Assembly: GCF_001661675.2 (NCBI RefSeq)
Contig: NZ_CP019602.1
Span: forward strand, 248,001-312,000
From: Croceicoccus marinus
Lineage (GTDB): Bacteria > Pseudomonadota > Alphaproteobacteria > Sphingomonadales > Sphingomonadaceae
Length of the DNA stretch: 64,000 bases
Direction of reading: 5' to 3'
A program made the position numbers and the translations under genes. Of the stretch, positions 37,432 through 45,713 are shown in pieces. Position 1 is the stretch's first letter; each line of letters starts with the position of its first letter. Below the pieces are notes generated by a model. It did not search any database. It was not told the origin of the DNA and was given only the letters and a program-made list of their open reading frames with translations.

Positions 37432-37599
37432 CTACGCCGCGAGTTGTGCCAAATGTTTTGACGACGGACAGTCGAGCATCTGCAGCGGCTTGGCGTTCCG
37501 GACATCGTGATGGGTGAGCGAGAAATAGCAGCGCGCATGCTTTCGTTCACCGCGCGCCAACTCCAGTCGTCGCCAGGGAAAGGATGAATCGCCTATAAT
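37432..37599 (-). pseudogene. 3' remnant of an unidentified gene
   Basis: On the minus strand a frame without a start codon encodes ...GDSSFPWRRLELARGERKHAR followed by CYFSLTHHDVRNAKPLQMLDC and PSSKHLAQLAA, then TAG. The composition looks coding and the frame is blocked upstream by a TAA. I do not recognise the protein. It lies between two insertion sequences, so it is probably a leftover of the interrupted locus. The remaining 140 bases up to 37,738 show nothing convincing. Confidence 0.3.
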
Positions 37600-37804
37600 G
37601 CAACATTACGTCGTTCATGAGTCCTGGAATTACGATGCCCTAAAGGGCAATCGAAAGTCTTGGGTTAGGCAAGGATGCGAAGTCCATCGCCGAAAACTCT
37701 ATCCAGAAATGGACCAATTTTCAGGTAGCAGAGCAGATTGACGTGACCCCCTGATTTTCCTCCAAGTTGGATTTGAGTCCGGCCCTGACAGAAGGACGGA
37801 CGAG

Positions 37805-38071
37805 ATGAAGAGAACGAGGTTTTCAGAAGAGCAGATCATCGGCGTGCTCAAGGAGGCGGAGGCGGGAGCGAAGACCGCCGACCTGGCCCGGCGACACGGG
37901 GTTTCGGAAGCGACGATCTACAACTGGAAGTCGAAGTATGGTGGGCTGGAGGTGTCTGATGCCCGGCGGCTCAAGGAGCTCGAGAGCGAGAACGCCAAGC
38001 TCAAGCGCCTGCTGGCCGACACGATGCTGGACAAAGCGGCGTTGAAGGATCTTCTGGCAAAAAAGTTCTGA
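37805..38071 (+). CDS. IS3-family transposase OrfA
   Basis: 88 residues, HTH_Tnp_1 domain: RFSEEQIIGVLKEAEAGAKTADLARRHGVSEATIYNWKSKYGG, followed by a leucine-zipper helix (RRLKELESENAKLKRLLADTMLDKAALKDLL). The gene ends AAAAAAG TTC TGA: the run A6G at 38,059-38,065 is a typical -1 slippery site by which ribosomes pass into OrfB to make the OrfAB transposase. Confidence 0.93.
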   Translation: MKRTRFSEEQIIGVLKEAEAGAKTADLARRHGVSEATIYNWKSKYGGLEVSDARRLKELESENAKLKRLLADTMLDKAALKDLLAKKF

Positions 38072-38726
38072 CGCCCGCCGCGCAGCGGGAAGCTGTCGCT
38101 CATCTTCAGGCATGCCACGGGATGAGCGAGCGGCGGGCGTGCCGTGTCATCGATGCCGATCGCAAGAGCGTGCGTTACCGTTCCACCCGGGGCGATGACG
38201 CCGATCTGCGTGAGAAGCTGCGCGAGCTGGCCAACCAGCGACGGCGGTTCGGCTATCGCCGTCTGCACATCCTGCTGCGCCGGGAGGGGATCATGATCAA
38301 CCGGAAGAAGACCCAGAGGCTCTACAAGGAGGAAGGCTTGGCGGTGAGGCGTCGACGCAGTCGCAGGCGCGCAGTCGGCACGAGGGCACCTGCTCCGGTG
38401 CTCGCCTTACCGAACCAGCGCTGGAGCCTGGACTTCGTGCACGACCAGATGGCGTCGGGCAGGAGGTTCCGGGTGCTCAACGTGGTCGATGACGTGACAA
38501 GGGAGTGTCTGGCAGCGGTGCCGGACACGTCGATCTCTGGTCGCCGTGTCGTTCGAGAGCTGACCGAGCTGATCGCCCAGCGTGGCAAGCCCGGCATGAT
38601 CGTCAGCGACAACGGAACCGAGCTCACCAGCAACGCCGTGCTGGCATGGTGCGGCGAGATCGGCGTCGAGTGGCATTATATCGCGCCCGGAAGGCCGATG
38701 CAGAATGGCTATGTCGAGAGCTTCAA

Positions 38727-40048
38727 GGGACTGTCAGGAATTCCGTGTGTGGGCGGGCATAATGGGTAAGAAGGAGTCCCACTATGTCCCGACGCAAAGA
38801 ACCTGCGATCCCCAATGAGCTGCTGGATCAGCTTTTGGCTGGCGGTGCTGCCAGTGCCGCTTTCGAACAAGGCGGCTTGCTGGATTCTCTGAAGAAGGCG
38901 CTGACCGAGCGCGCCTTGAATGCGGAGATGGATCACCATCTGACCAGCGACGAAGAAGCCGGGAACACGCGCAATGGCTATGGCCGCAAGAGCGTGACCA
39001 CCGATGCCGGCAAGCTGGAGATCGATGTCCCGCGCGATCGTCAGTCGAGCTTCGAGCCGCAACTGATCGCGAAGTACCAGCGCCGTTTCCCCGGCTTCGA
39101 TGACAAGATCATATCGATGTACGCGCGCGGCATGAGCACCCGGGAGATCACCGGGCATCTGCACGATCTGTATGGCATTGACGTGTCGCCGGACCTGATC
39201 AGCACCGTGACCGACGCCGTGCTCGACGAAGTCGCCAGCTGGCAGCAACGGCCGCTCGATCCGGTTTACCCGCTCGTTTTCTTTGATGCGATCCGGGTCA
39301 AGATCCGCGATGAAGGCATGGTCCGCAACAAGGCGATCCACATCGCGTTGGGCGTCCGCGCTGATGGCGCCAAGGAGGTGCTGGGCCTGTGGCTCGAGCA
39401 GAACGAAGGCGCCAAGTTCTGGCTGCGGGTGATGAACGAGCTCAAGAACCGCGGGACCGAGGATATCCTGCTTGCCGTGGTCGATGGGCTCAAGGGCTTC
39501 CCCGAGGCCATCACCGCCGTGTTTCCCGAAGCCGTGGTCCAGACATGCATCGTCCATTTGCTGCGCAATTCCATGGACTTCGTGTCCTGGAAGGACCGCA
39601 AGGGGCTGGCGACGGCGCTCAAGGAAATCTACCGCGCCCCCAGCGCCGAGGCCGCCGAACAGGCGCTCACCTCGTTCGAGGCTGGTCCCTGGGGCAAGCG
39701 TTATCCCGCCATCGGCCAGAGCTGGCGACGTGCCTGGGCCGAGGTCATCCCGTTTTTTGCGTTCCCTGATGAGGTTCGCCGGATCGTTTACACCACGAAT
39801 TCCATCGAGGCCCTCAACTCGAAGCTCCGCAGAGCCGTCAGGGCGAGAGGCCACTTCCCGAGCGACGAGGCCGCCACCAAACTGCTTTATCTGATCTTGA
39901 ACCGATCGGAGAAAGAGTGGAAAATGCCGCCGCGTGAGTGGACCATGGCAAAGGCCCAGTTCGCCGTGATATTCGGTGAGCGCTTCATCAAAGCCATGGC
40001 GGCGTAATGTTCAACCGCCCGTCCATACACGGAATTCCTGACAGTCCC
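38727..40048 (+). mobile_element. IS256-family insertion sequence, 1,322 bp
   Basis: Terminal inverted repeats begin GGGACTGTCAGGAATTCC at 38,727 and, reversed, at 40,048. A 9-base target duplication GAGCTTCAA flanks it (38,718-38,726 and 40,049-40,057), within the OrfB gene of an IS3 element. One transposase gene inside. Both ends and the duplication are intact, so this is a recent insertion. Confidence 0.95.
38784..40007 (+). CDS. IS256-family transposase
   Basis: 407 residues of the mutator-type (transposase_mut) family: LKKALTERALNAEMDHHLTSDE, NGYGRKSVTTDAGKLEIDVPRDR, then the catalytic DDE-type core PLVFFDAIRVKIRDEG (first Asp), LAVVDGLKGFPEAI (second Asp) and IVYTTNSIEALNSKLRRAVR (the family hallmark region containing the Glu). 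Length is normal and no frame break is seen. ATG preceded by AAGGAG. Confidence 0.95.
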   Translation: MSRRKEPAIPNELLDQLLAGGAASAAFEQGGLLDSLKKALTERALNAEMDHHLTSDEEAGNTRNGYGRKSVTTDAGKLEIDVPRDRQSSFEPQLIAKYQRRFPGFDDKIISMYARGMSTREITGHLHDLYGIDVSPDLISTVTDAVLDEVASWQQRPLDPVYPLVFFDAIRVKIRDEGMVRNKAIHIALGVRADGAKEVLGLWLEQNEGAKFWLRVMNELKNRGTEDILLAVVDGLKGFPEAITAVFPEAVVQTCIVHLLRNSMDFVSWKDRKGLATALKEIYRAPSAEAAEQALTSFEAGPWGKRYPAIGQSWRRAWAEVIPFFAFPDEVRRIVYTTNSIEALNSKLRRAVRARGHFPSDEAATKLLYLILNRSEKEWKMPPREWTMAKAQFAVIFGERFIKAMAA

Positions 40049-40336
40049 GAGCTTCAACGGTCGCATGCGGGACGAACTGCTCAACGAGACGCTGTTCATG
40101 AGCATGGCCCATGCCCGTGTCGAGATCGCCGCCTGGGTGGATGATTACAACCGGGAGCGACCGCACTCATCGCTTGGCTACGCAACACCGGCGGCGTTCG
40201 CCGCCGAACTGGATAAGCAATGGCCTGCTTCGCTACGCCCTACGGGCTCCACTACGCAGCCCATTGCTTCAATCGCGCTTATGCGCAAAACAACCGCCCG
40301 GCTCTAATCCCAGCTGGGGGAAAGCTGGGGGTCACG

Positions 40337-40501
40337 TCACTGGATGTAAAGTTCCGTCTTCTGATTCTGAGCGATCCTTGTTGCAGCCTTGATCGCCTCG
40401 GCTTGGGTGTCGTGCACGCTGCTCGCTCTGGATGAGCCAGCCTTCTTCACCGCCCAACCACCAGTTGAACTTCGAACTACGTGCTGACCTTGCTTCGCCA
40501 T
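40337..40501 (-). pseudogene. DUF2188 protein, truncated by the IS3 end
   Basis: 54 codons beginning MAKQGQHVVRSSTGGWAVKKAG and including VHDTQAEAIKAATRIAQNQ: the DUF2188 pattern (short beta-strand protein, unknown function, common on plasmids). The ATG at 40,501 has GGAGG eight bases upstream. The reading frame ends in TGA formed by the first bases of the IS3 inverted repeat (TGACGTG), so the last residues of the native protein are lost. Confidence 0.7.
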
Positions 40502-40647
40502 CGCCATTACCTCCACGACGAATATAACAATCCTGCAAACTTGGCGCTAGGTGCTCGAAGCGATCTTTATGGCGACGATGTCCGCAACATCGCCAGAAAA
40601 CTACGACAATCGACGGTCTTCTATCTGTCCGTCCTAGTCGATCCGCC

Positions 40648-41131
40648 CGAAGGCCGGGCGCTAAGCTCCCGGTTCCTTCTTCTCGTCGTCCAGCGGCGTG
40701 CGCAGGACGATCCGGCCATTGATCGGCACCACTTCAAGCTGCAGCGAAAGCCCTTTACGGTCGCGGTGAAACCACGCGGCTCCGATGCGGGTCCAAAAGC
40801 CCTTGTCGCCCTTGTTGGCGACATGCCAGGCTAGGAAGTCCGGCGGATTGGTCTCCTGCGAGGGTGCGGTATTGCTGCGTGCCATGATGATTTCCTTTCG
40901 TGTCTGGTGGCTCGTTGCACCAAACAGGAAGGCCGCACGGCCAAGGGCAGGATTCATGTCCAACACGGGTGACCCCAGCGAAGGCCGGGGAAACCGGCGC
41001 GGGCCGGGCATTGAAGGCTGACCGCGTGCGGCCAATTGGGTGCTTAAGAACGAGCCCGCCTGATCGAAAGGCATGCAAACACATGGCAAACCGCCACACT
41101 TGCGCCTGCGATCACTCTCGCCCAAACCTTC
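40648..41131. repeat. Imperfect direct repeat, copy B (about 484 bp)
   Basis: Second copy of the sequence at 25,692-26,161, same orientation; it holds the second 74-residue gene. A short insertion (around 40,974-40,994, GACCCCAGCGAAGGCCGGG) is the main difference. It ends right before the HNH gene. The two copies flank 14.5 kb containing the efflux module and insertion sequences. Confidence 0.85.
40661..40885 (-). CDS. Conserved 74-residue plasmid/island protein, copy 2
   Basis: Near-identical to the gene at 25,705-25,929 (two residue changes, Ala/Ser at 9 and Glu/Asp at 16). Begins MARSNTAPSQETNPPDFLAWH; contains the WTRIGAAWFHRDRKGLSLQL core and an acidic/basic tail DDEKKEPGA. ATG preceded by AAAGGAAATCATC. 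Unknown function; presence in two copies inside one island follows from the direct repeat. Confidence 0.7.
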   Translation of the reverse strand: MARSNTAPSQETNPPDFLAWHVANKGDKGFWTRIGAAWFHRDRKGLSLQLEVVPINGRIVLRTPLDDEKKEPGA

Positions 41132-41134
41132 GCA

Positions 41135-41950
41135 ATGGCAATCGAGGGCAGTTCCCGGAAACGCTGGAGCGAAGAGGAGACGGTGCTTGCGCTGTATCTC
41201 TACTTCCAGCTGCCGTTCGGAAAGCTGCACTCGGGCAATCCGGAAATCCAGGAGCTTGCCGCAGCGCTCGGGCGCACGAATAGCTCGGTCGCGATGAAGC
41301 TGTGCAACTTCGCCAGCCTTGATCCAAAGATCACCGACAGCGGACGCAAGGGCCTGGACGGCGCATCCAAGCTGGATCGCGCGGCCTATGCGGAGTTCGG
41401 CCAAGATTGGACAGGTCTCGTCTCGCGGGCCGAAGACCTATGGGCTGCACAGATCGGGCAATTCGACCCATCGCCCGCACCATCGCGCCTCAATGAGAAG
41501 CGCAGTGAATTCCGGTTCGAGACCTATCAAGGCGAGTCCACCACACAGGCGCTTGTGAACCAGCGTGTCGGCCAAGACTTCTTCCGCCGCGCGGTGCTCG
41601 CCAATTACGAAGAGACCTGCTGCATCACCGGCATCGCCGATCCCCGCCTTCTGACCGCAAGCCACATCAAGCCATGGGGCAAGGACAGCGACAACCGGCA
41701 CAACCCCGCCAATGGCTTGCTGCTTTCAGCGACACTCGACCGCGCCTTTGATCGGGGGCTGATCACGGTCGATCGCCAACGGCGCATTCGCGTCTCGCGG
41801 CAATTGCGCGAAAGCCAGAGCCGCGAGACGCGCGACTTTTTCCAGCAATTCGAGGACGCGACTCTGCGCTCAGCAATCCGGTTCGATCCCGAGCCAGCCT
41901 TTCTCGATTGGCACAACGAACATTGCTTCGTCGATCAACGCGCCGCCTGA
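41135..41950 (+). CDS. HNH endonuclease domain protein
   Basis: 271 residues. N-terminal 80 residues form a helical DNA-binding-like part (RKRWSEEETVLALYLYFQLPFGKLHSGNPEIQELAAALGRTNSSVAMKLCNF), the C-terminal half an HNH_2-type nuclease: CCITGIADPRLLTASHIKPWGKD, NPANGLLLSATLDRAFDRGLITV (His and Asn ligands visible). Such proteins occur as restriction-type endonucleases on islands. No methylase next to it on this strand. It starts right after repeat copy B. Confidence 0.82.
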   Translation: MAIEGSSRKRWSEEETVLALYLYFQLPFGKLHSGNPEIQELAAALGRTNSSVAMKLCNFASLDPKITDSGRKGLDGASKLDRAAYAEFGQDWTGLVSRAEDLWAAQIGQFDPSPAPSRLNEKRSEFRFETYQGESTTQALVNQRVGQDFFRRAVLANYEETCCITGIADPRLLTASHIKPWGKDSDNRHNPANGLLLSATLDRAFDRGLITVDRQRRIRVSRQLRESQSRETRDFFQQFEDATLRSAIRFDPEPAFLDWHNEHCFVDQRAA

Positions 41951-41980
41951 CCTGTCAGGCGGCGCGCGGACTGCCGCCCC

Positions 41981-42364
41981 TCAATATTCACTGGCGAGCA
42001 TGATGGTGAGCACCCGCCGGGTCACCGCAGGATTGGCCGGGTCATCGCTGCCAAAATGCAAATCGCGGTCGTAGGCATCGATCTTCCAGAACACGGTTTC
42101 GGCAGGCCGCGCAGGTCGCGTGGTCGTCCAGCGATCTTCGCCATCCTGATAGATCGCTCCGAAATCGCGCTCACCGTAAGGATCGTTGTCCGGCGTGAAG
42201 GCGTCGAAGGTTTCGATCAGCTCGCGCACCCGCGACTGATCTGCCTCTGACAAGGCTCGAAAGCCTTCGGTTGCCACAGCAACGCATGCAACGCCCATCG
42301 CCTGCCGCGCCCGGTCATTAAGCCGCGCAATGCGCTCGCTGCGGGAAAGGGCGCCAGTACTCAT
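41981..42364 (-). CDS. DUF3768 domain-containing protein
   Basis: 127 residues with RIARLNDRARQAMG, FDAFTPDNDPYGERDFGAI, FWKIDAYDRDLHFGSDDPANPAVTRRVLTIMLASEY: the DUF3768 pattern throughout, typical of alphaproteobacterial plasmids and integrative elements, function unknown. Its ATG overlaps the stop of the 62-residue gene upstream (TGATGA arrangement), so they are translated together. Confidence 0.88.
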   Translation of the reverse strand: MSTGALSRSERIARLNDRARQAMGVACVAVATEGFRALSEADQSRVRELIETFDAFTPDNDPYGERDFGAIYQDGEDRWTTTRPARPAETVFWKIDAYDRDLHFGSDDPANPAVTRRVLTIMLASEY

Positions 42365-42549
42365 TGCACCGCCCTCCCGCCAAGTTCGCAGAGTTCGACC
42401 AGCTCGCCAAAATCCTCACGCTCGCCCAGTTCCTCGGCCAAGCGCTGCACGGTTCCGAACGGCAGACCGTTCTCATTGGCCAGCATTCGCAACCAGTCCT
42501 CGCGGCACTCGGCTCCGCATGCGCGGTAGTTCAAGATCAGGTCACCCAT
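42361..42549 (-). CDS. Small conserved plasmid protein (62 residues)
   Basis: MGDLILNYRACGAECREDWLR, then LANENGLPFGTVQRLAEELGEREDFGELVELCE. I recall similar small proteins next to DUF3768 genes in alphaproteobacterial plasmids; the function is unknown. The longer upstream frame is not needed: ATG at 42,549 follows GGAGGGCAGAAA. Overlaps the DUF3768 gene by four bases. Confidence 0.65.
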   Translation of the reverse strand: MGDLILNYRACGAECREDWLRMLANENGLPFGTVQRLAEELGEREDFGELVELCELGGRAVQ

Positions 42550-43088
42550 TTTCTGCCCTCCTTCGGCTGAAAGCCGCATCCGACACGCGGCATGCGGCCT
42601 GCCTTCCGGCGAGGATGGGAGGGGGAGGGAAAACCGGAATCGATGCCCTGGCGCGGGCCAGCGGGCACAGCCCGCCACACGGGGGCGTCTATTTCCGGTT
42701 TCGGGAACGAGAGGGCAAAGCCTTTGGTGTTCCCGCCAGGGATCGCCCGGCGATCCAGAGAACATCGGCACCCTTGCAACGGCGCGAAGCCGACGGAGGT
42801 CCTGCGCACGCGATCAGTGCGCCAGCGGGCCTCCGGCAATGAAAGAGGCAAGAGTGCCTGCGGGTTAGCTCAGGAATGCCGCGCCCTCAGGAGCGCAGAA
42901 TGCGTGGGACAGAGCGCGTCCACCAGGAATTCCCGCTCTGCTTCGAACTGCTCCTGATCGTCACCCGGGTGGGATGAAACCGCAAAGCGGGTTCAGTCGA
43001 GCTTTGCGAGATAGAGCAGGTTGCCCGGAAGGGTAGCTTTCCATTTGTTGGATAAGATTAAACGAGGGGTTCGCTCATGTCGGTCACT
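42550..43088. other. 539-base stretch without a recognised gene
   Basis: Between the small plasmid gene and the defence operon. It is purine-rich around 42,600-42,640 and holds frames of coding-like appearance without start codons (minus strand about 42,875-42,985 and 42,993-43,080). I see no tRNA, no clean terminator and no repeat. It might carry degenerate gene ends or an untranslated RNA. Confidence 0.3.
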
Positions 43089-45713
43089 TTACGGCAATCG
43101 AGCCGCGTTTTGACGTTGACGCAAATCATCGGTCCATCTGGCGAGAGTGTTTATTTCACTGTCAAGGGCATCTGGGTTTGGAAGCGGGCGATTCAACGCA
43201 GGTGCGGTGCTATGCAGCAACTCAGAACACCGCTGAAAACCATCGCGCATGGTCTCACAGTCAGCGATCGTGATCGCAGTCAGCTTGACGAGGCCGGGCG
43301 TTTTTACCTCGTTGGACAGACGGCGAAGAACGTGACTTACCGCTTCCTCAACCGCGATTTCCCACGTGTCTCGCAGCGATCCGGCGATAGATTTTACCGT
43401 TTCACGCCATTTGTCCTGATCGCCCTGATCGAAGTGATAGCGTTCATTGGCGAGCTGGTTGGTCAGGCTTGTGGTAATGTCGGTGACGCGCCGTGCCTTG
43501 AAGGGAGGCTCACTACGACAGAAACCAGCCTTTTCGGTGCCGCGACTGACAGAACTTATGGCAACCTGCGGAGTAGGGTCCACCTCTTTCGCAGCTCGAT
43601 CCAGCTCGAACAGAAAAGCCAGATCGTGCGTGAACACGATGACCTGTCGGTTCGCCGCTTCCGCGATCAGCCGCTTGGCAACGGCCTCGCGGTGCATGTG
43701 GTCGAGCGAGGACACAGGATCGTCAAATACGATGCCGGATTTGTTCTCGGTCGTGGCGAGTTCCGCCATGAACGCGGCCAAGGCGACGCATCGATGCTCG
43801 CCCTCGCTCAAGACCTGCCCCACCGATGCAGTGGGCTTGCGAGTCAGCGCAACCTTGAAGCGTGGCACGCCCTGCACGCTGTTTTGCTGGCGCAACTCGA
43901 CGGCAAGCCCTGCAATCTCGAAACTCGCCACCTCACGCGCAAACTGCGCGCGCAGCGCGTCCGTTACCAATGCCTGCGCAACTTCCGTGCTTTTCGTAGT
44001 TATGCGGTTGGTCGCGGTGTCGCGCTGTGCCGCTTCGAGCGCCTTGATCTGTTTCAGGCGCTCGATCTGCGCCAGCACGTCTGCCTTGATGCCGTTAAGC
44101 CATTGGCGATCGGCAAGCTCGGTGCGCTCGGCGATCAGCGCCTCGCGCGCAGGGGAATCGGCCTCTACCGCAAGCGCTTCGCCTCGCGCATCAAGGTCCG
44201 CCACCTGATCGACCAAAGCCTTAGGCGGCAAAGCGACCAGTTTCGCATCGATGATGGCGGTGGGGTCGGCATGACGGCGGCGGATCTGACGATGACGCCA
44301 GAGGGCGTGTACGCCCGCACGTCTGACTTCGGTGGCCAGCGCATCCTGACGCAAATCGTCACGGATGGTCGCCACGATGGCGGTGAGTTCGGCCAGAGTC
44401 AGTCCGCTTCCCGCGAATGCCGTAACGGCGTCGTCATAGGCTGCGCGTGCGGCATCGGCTCGCTGCTGGCTGTCGTCGCGCACGAAATTCTCGAAGCGAT
44501 TGAGGCGGTCGGCGGCTTGCGGGGTCAGTTCCTGCTGGCACAGAACGCAAACGCTGCCGGCATCGGTGACGGGAAAATCCCGCTCGGGATAGGCCGCCTC
44601 AACCGAAAAGGCCCGCGCGCTTTCCCACAGCGATTGCCACACCTCGGAGCCAATATGGGGTAACGGCTCGCCTGCAAACAACGCGCCCGACGCGGCCTCC
44701 GCCGCTCGCCGCGCCGCTTCACTATCGTTCGCCAGTCGGCGGAGCGAGGTGACGCCATCATCACTGATGGCAGCAACCAGTACGTCCAGCTGAGCAATAT
44801 ATCCTTCGACCTTGGCTTTAAGCGCGGCAAGCTGGCGGGCAGCGCGCGCAGGATCACCGGCGAGGTCGGCGGTGAGTTGCGCCAGCCGGTCCTGTTCGGC
44901 CTGCGTAAGAGTCGCCAGCGCCTCCACGGCGGCTGGATCGGTATTTGCGGCAAGGCGCGCAAGAAGCTGACCGACTTTGCTGGTGGGGCTGCATGTGGGG
45001 GTGTTAATGCTCTGCGGCGTCTGCGCCTGTAGCTGGGTGATCTCAGCGGCGAGCTTATCTTTCACCGACTTACAAAGCTGGGCTAGGGCGCTCAGCAGCT
45101 TGAGCGGGAATGGCGTGTAGGCTACGTCGTTGGTTTCATCGACATAGATGTTGGCGGTGCGGGAGTCAAAAACGCTTACAGCGGATAACGCCGTATCGGC
45201 GGGCTGGCCAAGCTGCCATGCGCATGTGCGGTTCTGGCCGCTGATCGCGTATTCAATGGTGGCGCTCGGGGTGCCGGGCTGGGCGTCATAGATGTCGGGT
45301 ATGATCTCCTCGCCACGCCCCGAGATGCGTGCCCGACATGCGCGTTTCAGGATACGGGCGTAACCGGATTTTCCTGATCCATTATCGCCATAGATTATGG
45401 TCAGTCCAACACGGTGAAGAGATAGCCTCTGATCGGGAGCCAAGGCGTTAACATTTCGCACGTCATGCACCTGCCGCAGATAGACTTCTCCTTGATCGCG
45501 GTTGGGGTCGCGCAAGTGTGCCGCTTCTAACGGTACTGCCTGACCGTCGCCTTTGCAGATGGCTACAAGCTCATCGAGCCCGGCGGCATCAACACTACCC
45601 TCTGCCGCAAGCCTGCGCAACGCATCGCGTTGCCAGCCTGGGCTGTCTGCGGTCCATGCAAGGATATTGGCCAACGCCTCGGCTTCGGTCGTCATGCAGC
45701 CCCCAAAATCCAT
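43089..45713 (-). CDS. SMC/Rad50-like AAA ATPase of a defence operon
   Basis: 874 residues. Walker A GDNGSGKS at 109-116, ABC signature-like LSEGEHRCVALA at 635-646, Walker B IVFDDPVSSLDH at 661-672; between them two long helical, Ala/Arg/Glu-rich coiled coils with a zinc-hook-like CVLC at 389-392. This is the AAA_13/RloC-like architecture. The C-terminal 150 residues after the ATPase may hold an effector, but I recognise no nuclease motif there. The start at 45,713 directly follows the helicase stop with AAGGAG in front; MTTEAEAL at 45,695 is an alternative. Last gene of the methylase-methylase-helicase-ATPase operon. Confidence 0.85.
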   Translation of the reverse strand: MDFGGCMTTEAEALANILAWTADSPGWQRDALRRLAAEGSVDAAGLDELVAICKGDGQAVPLEAAHLRDPNRDQGEVYLRQVHDVRNVNALAPDQRLSLHRVGLTIIYGDNGSGKSGYARILKRACRARISGRGEEIIPDIYDAQPGTPSATIEYAISGQNRTCAWQLGQPADTALSAVSVFDSRTANIYVDETNDVAYTPFPLKLLSALAQLCKSVKDKLAAEITQLQAQTPQSINTPTCSPTSKVGQLLARLAANTDPAAVEALATLTQAEQDRLAQLTADLAGDPARAARQLAALKAKVEGYIAQLDVLVAAISDDGVTSLRRLANDSEAARRAAEAASGALFAGEPLPHIGSEVWQSLWESARAFSVEAAYPERDFPVTDAGSVCVLCQQELTPQAADRLNRFENFVRDDSQQRADAARAAYDDAVTAFAGSGLTLAELTAIVATIRDDLRQDALATEVRRAGVHALWRHRQIRRRHADPTAIIDAKLVALPPKALVDQVADLDARGEALAVEADSPAREALIAERTELADRQWLNGIKADVLAQIERLKQIKALEAAQRDTATNRITTKSTEVAQALVTDALRAQFAREVASFEIAGLAVELRQQNSVQGVPRFKVALTRKPTASVGQVLSEGEHRCVALAAFMAELATTENKSGIVFDDPVSSLDHMHREAVAKRLIAEAANRQVIVFTHDLAFLFELDRAAKEVDPTPQVAISSVSRGTEKAGFCRSEPPFKARRVTDITTSLTNQLANERYHFDQGDQDKWRETVKSIAGSLRDTWEIAVEEAVSHVLRRLSNEVKTPGLVKLTAITIADCETMRDGFQRCSELLHSTAPALNRPLPNPDALDSEINTLARWTDDLRQRQNAARLP

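Larger units (their letters stand above)
38065..40307 (+). pseudogene. IS3-family transposase OrfB, interrupted by IS256-type element
   Basis: Read in the -1 frame from the A6G slip site: VLTPAAQREAV, CHGMSERRACRV, NQRRRFGYRRLHILLRREG, then the rve core QRWSLDFVHDQM, VSDNGTELTSNA and PMQNGYVESF. At 38,726 it is broken and continues in the same frame at 40,058 (NGRMRDELLNETLF, WVDDYNRERPHSSLGYATPAAFA). Removing 38,727-40,057 restores one continuous OrfB. Not functional as it stands. Confidence 0.92.
37739..40339 (+). mobile_element. IS3-family element interrupted by an IS256-family element
   Basis: Ends are inverted repeats: TGACGTGACCCCC at 37,739 and GGGGGTCACGTCA ending at 40,339. Without the inserted IS256-type element (38,727-40,048) and its 9-base duplication, the length is 1,270 bases, normal for IS3. 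OrfA is intact; OrfB is split. No clear target duplication flanks it. The right end cuts a DUF2188 gene at 40,337. Confidence 0.85.

Noticed and set aside
36001..37440. Exact terminal repeats of the first IS3-type element
   Set aside because: Tried to pair sequences around 36,000 with those after 37,396; the best matches were short and interrupted, so limits are left approximate.
37598..37741. 47-codon + strand frame starting MQHYVVHESWNYDALKGNRK before the IS3 element
   Set aside because: No ribosome binding site, no recognised family and located in IS-disturbed DNA; not enough to call a gene.
42993..43080. Minus-strand frame ending NKWKATLPGNLLYLAKLD after the ATPase stop
   Set aside because: Looks like a protein end but has no start codon and directly continues the ATPase frame beyond its stop; could be a read-through tail, not a separate gene.
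43077..44663. Open frame on the + strand opposite the ATPase gene
   Set aside because: No domain; the minus strand has Walker A, signature and Walker B motifs in order.
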